From a virus: DNA of 21,127 bases. Positions 19,039 through 21,127 of this stretch are shown piece after piece (positions within the stretch are counted from its first letter, which is position 1; each line of letters opens with the position of its first letter). Under the pieces are notes generated by a model, which did no database searches, was not told the DNA's origin, and was given only the letters and a program-made list of their open reading frames with translations. Location: the IMG/VR virus record IMGVR_UViG_3300011114_000287, positions 1 through 21,127 of that record. One strand, written 5' to 3'. A program made the position numbers and the translations under genes.

Positions 19039-20915
19039 ACGCCAAAGATACCCGCAGAAACGAATATTACACTCGCATCATCGAGGCTCTCAACCAGCGG
19101 GAGACTTGGGAGAATCGTCAACGGCTGTTCTACCAAGCTCGCTACTTTGGTGTGCGCCGTAAGGTTAAGCCTTGGCCTACCGCAGCCGACCTGCACGTTC
19201 AGTTGATCGACACAGCGATTGAGAAGCTAAAACCCTCCTTCGTCAACAGCGCAATTGGCAACGACATCCTTTCCAGCTTTGTTCCCATGCGCCAGCAGTT
19301 GGCTCCGCTGACCGTTTCAGCCGAGCGTTGGTTTGACTACAATATGCGTGAGCGTACCAATTTCCAGAAGGAGATTGTTTCCGTTATTGACCACATCTTG
19401 CTCTACGGACGAGGCGTGGCAAAGGTTGTATGGAACGAGGACAAGAAGCGTATTGACTTTGAGGCCATTGATCCTTTTCATATTATTGTTCCTTCCTACA
19501 CCAAGGAGTTTAAGGATGCAGATTTCATCGTACACATCATCTCAACGAGCGTCGATTCCTATAAGGCAAATCCCTTGTACAAGCAGGATGAGGAATTTAT
19601 CAAAATCATTTCTGGTAAACCCTCCAAATCGGTGGGCTTACGAAGTGAGATTCAAGATGAGATTTACAGACGGGAAGGCATTACTCAAGAAGCTGAGAAT
19701 GATCGCATCATTCTTTGGGAGATGTACACGCCATCCGAGGATGGATGGAAAGTCGAAACGTATAGTCCGTTGGTTGTAACCGAAGACGTAAGAAAACCTT
19801 TCGTACTTCCCTACAAACACGGCGAACCCCCTTTTGTAGATTTCCCGTATGAAGTTACGGGCGGCGGTTGGTACAGTCCTCGCGGAGTTGCAGAAATCCT
19901 CCTCCCTGGCGAGAACCTGTGTAATAAGCTCAAAAATTCCCTAAGCGACTACGTAGAGCTAGCCAATCGCCCCGTTTTCGAGGCACAGAATCCGATCTCG
20001 CTCAACACAGCGAATCTAAAGATGCAACCTGGGCAGATTCTGCCTCAAGGCTTAAAGCCAGTTCAGTTTAGCCAACCTCCATTCGACTTCCAGAAATTGA
20101 TGTTGGAAGAGAGGTTGCTGGCCGAGCAGCGAATGGGCAATCCAGACTTTGGTGCTGGCTCACAGTTCCAAGTGTCGGATCGCAAGACTGCCACAGAGAT
20201 TCAAGCGTTGCAGTCGCAGGCAGCAGCTTCTGGCGATTTACGAAATCGTATGTTCCGAATGGGTCTGGCGCATCTCTTCAAGCAGTGCTGGTCGCTTTAC
20301 ACGCAGTACAACAAGAAAGACTTGATGTATCGCTATGCAGAAGAAACTGGCGCAATGCCACCCGAAGGTATTCACGATGAGTATTCGATTGAGCCAAAGG
20401 GTGGACTTGACTTTATTAACCGCCAGTTTGCGTTGCAGAAGTCTGTGGCGCGGATGCAGATGTTCCAAAATAATCCTTTCATTAACCAAGGCGAACTGGT
20501 TAAATCAGTGCTTGAACAAGACGATCCCTCGCTGGTCCGCAGACTCTTCCAAGATCCGAACGCATCCTCTGGCGATCAAGCTGAAGATCAAGCGACTGAA
20601 ATCGCGACTATGCTTGCAACTGGATTCCCCGTCGCAATCAAGCCTAGCGATGATCACAAAGCGCATATATCCGTTCTCTTCGCGTTTAACCAAGCGGCTC
20701 AACAGCGACAACAGCAGGTCGACCAGAGTTCAATGCAAGTTCTAATGGCGCATTTACAGCAGCACTTGCAGGCGTTGGAGCAGGTTGATCCAAATACATC
20801 CCGCGCAATCCAGAAACAGCTTCGTGATGCGGCTAAAGGTCAGATGCAACAGCAGGGGCAACAATTGCCTCCACAAGCAATGCAAGGCCAACCACCCGCA
20901 CCGATGGCTGCTTGA
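19035..20915 (+). CDS. Portal protein
   Basis: The 626-residue protein has the layout of a podovirus-type portal. It has an N-terminal helical part with ENRQRLFYQARYFG, a beta-rich wing with IDFEAIDPFHIIVPSYTK, long central helices (KLKNSLSDYVELANRP, then EIQALQSQAAA), and a glutamine/proline-rich C-terminus (QQQVDQSSMQ, then PAPMAA). Portals form the dodecameric ring at one capsid vertex through which the terminase loads DNA. Its place directly after terminase and lysis genes supports this. It starts at ATG 19035 in an ATGA overlap. Confidence 0.8.
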   Translation: MNAKDTRRNEYYTRIIEALNQRETWENRQRLFYQARYFGVRRKVKPWPTAADLHVQLIDTAIEKLKPSFVNSAIGNDILSSFVPMRQQLAPLTVSAERWFDYNMRERTNFQKEIVSVIDHILLYGRGVAKVVWNEDKKRIDFEAIDPFHIIVPSYTKEFKDADFIVHIISTSVDSYKANPLYKQDEEFIKIISGKPSKSVGLRSEIQDEIYRREGITQEAENDRIILWEMYTPSEDGWKVETYSPLVVTEDVRKPFVLPYKHGEPPFVDFPYEVTGGGWYSPRGVAEILLPGENLCNKLKNSLSDYVELANRPVFEAQNPISLNTANLKMQPGQILPQGLKPVQFSQPPFDFQKLMLEERLLAEQRMGNPDFGAGSQFQVSDRKTATEIQALQSQAAASGDLRNRMFRMGLAHLFKQCWSLYTQYNKKDLMYRYAEETGAMPPEGIHDEYSIEPKGGLDFINRQFALQKSVARMQMFQNNPFINQGELVKSVLEQDDPSLVRRLFQDPNASSGDQAEDQATEIATMLATGFPVAIKPSDDHKAHISVLFAFNQAAQQRQQQVDQSSMQVLMAHLQQHLQALEQVDPNTSRAIQKQLRDAAKGQMQQQGQQLPPQAMQGQPPAPMAA

Positions 20916-21127
20916 AAGTACCAGTAATGCGGGATGCTTTCCAAGCGGAAGGCTTAAAACATCTTTGTGAGTGGGCTAACGAGCAGGGTGCAAATGGTAA
21001 GGCGGTTGAGATTGGCTCTTACAGCGGGGAAGGTACGGTGGTTATTGCTAAATTTTTCAAAGAGGTGCTGGCGGTTGATCCTTGGTTAAACGGCTACGAC
21101 ATTAACGATAGGGCGAGCCAGCAATGC
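20912..21127 (+). CDS. SAM-dependent methyltransferase, N-terminal part (3' partial)
   Basis: TTG 20912 overlaps the portal stop (TTGA); an ATG at 20927 is also in frame. The visible 72 residues contain AVEIGSYSGEGTVVIAKFF and VLAVDPWLNGYD, the SAM-binding motif I (EIGSYSGEG) and the acidic Asp after beta-2 of class I methyltransferases (Methyltransf_24-like). The substrate is unknown, and the gene runs past the window. Its position after the portal gene is unusual. Confidence 0.65.
   Translation, partial: MKVPVMRDAFQAEGLKHLCEWANEQGANGKAVEIGSYSGEGTVVIAKFFKEVLAVDPWLNGYDINDRASQQC

Noticed and set aside
1-21127. CRISPR array, insertion sequence or integrase attachment site
   Set aside because: No regularly spaced direct repeats of 25-40 bases, no transposase or integrase motif, and no identical flanking repeats were seen.

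Overview
The window is part of a tailed double-stranded DNA phage (Caudoviricetes) genome, very probably assembled from an environmental sample. The evidence is a terminase large subunit, a portal protein, lysis genes, a primase/helicase pair, several phage-type nucleases, and almost no non-coding DNA. Base composition is near balanced and many genes have AGGAGG-type ribosome sites, so a Gram-negative host is likely. A lipoprotein spanin-like gene fits this. The host genus cannot be read from the sequence.

Layout from left to right. (1) 1-1042: the 3' end of a GH108-type lysozyme gene, then a convergent gene for a small secreted protein. (2) 1081-3627: a nuclease and recombination block with a PDDEXK_5-like protein, a Hjc/Mrr-like resolvase, an SSB-like protein and a RecB/Cas4-like nuclease. 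(3) 3624-9204: a long rightward operon in which most genes overlap the next by ATGA or GTGA. It holds a DUF5664-like protein, two glycosyltransferases, a 2OG-Fe(II) oxygenase, a C5-cytosine methyltransferase and many small proteins. The methyltransferase gene carries a second full-length open frame with its own recognisable motifs. (4) 9205-11740: a structured gap, a second PDDEXK_5-like gene, an AEP-type primase with a zinc finger, and a RepA-like helicase. (5) 11741-13446: a non-coding control or origin candidate, then small conserved phage genes interrupted by a GIY-YIG endonuclease gene. (6) 13475-16350: a leftward block with an ArdC-like antirestriction protein, a half-length sliding-clamp homologue and several small genes. 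Three of its gene junctions share an unusual repeated layout of hairpin plus a 14-base motif. (7) 16425-21127: the rightward packaging and morphogenesis block with small and large terminase, lysis-type small membrane proteins, a portal protein and the start of a SAM methyltransferase gene.

The rightward genes appear to cover replication, recombination and possibly DNA modification, then packaging. The leftward block looks like a separately controlled takeover module (ArdC against restriction, a clamp homologue for replication). The strongest candidates for something undescribed are the double reading frame in the cytosine methyltransferase gene, the repeated hairpin-plus-motif junctions of the leftward block, and a possible methylate-oxidise-glycosylate DNA modification pathway. 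All family names are from recognition of motifs by eye; no database search was made.
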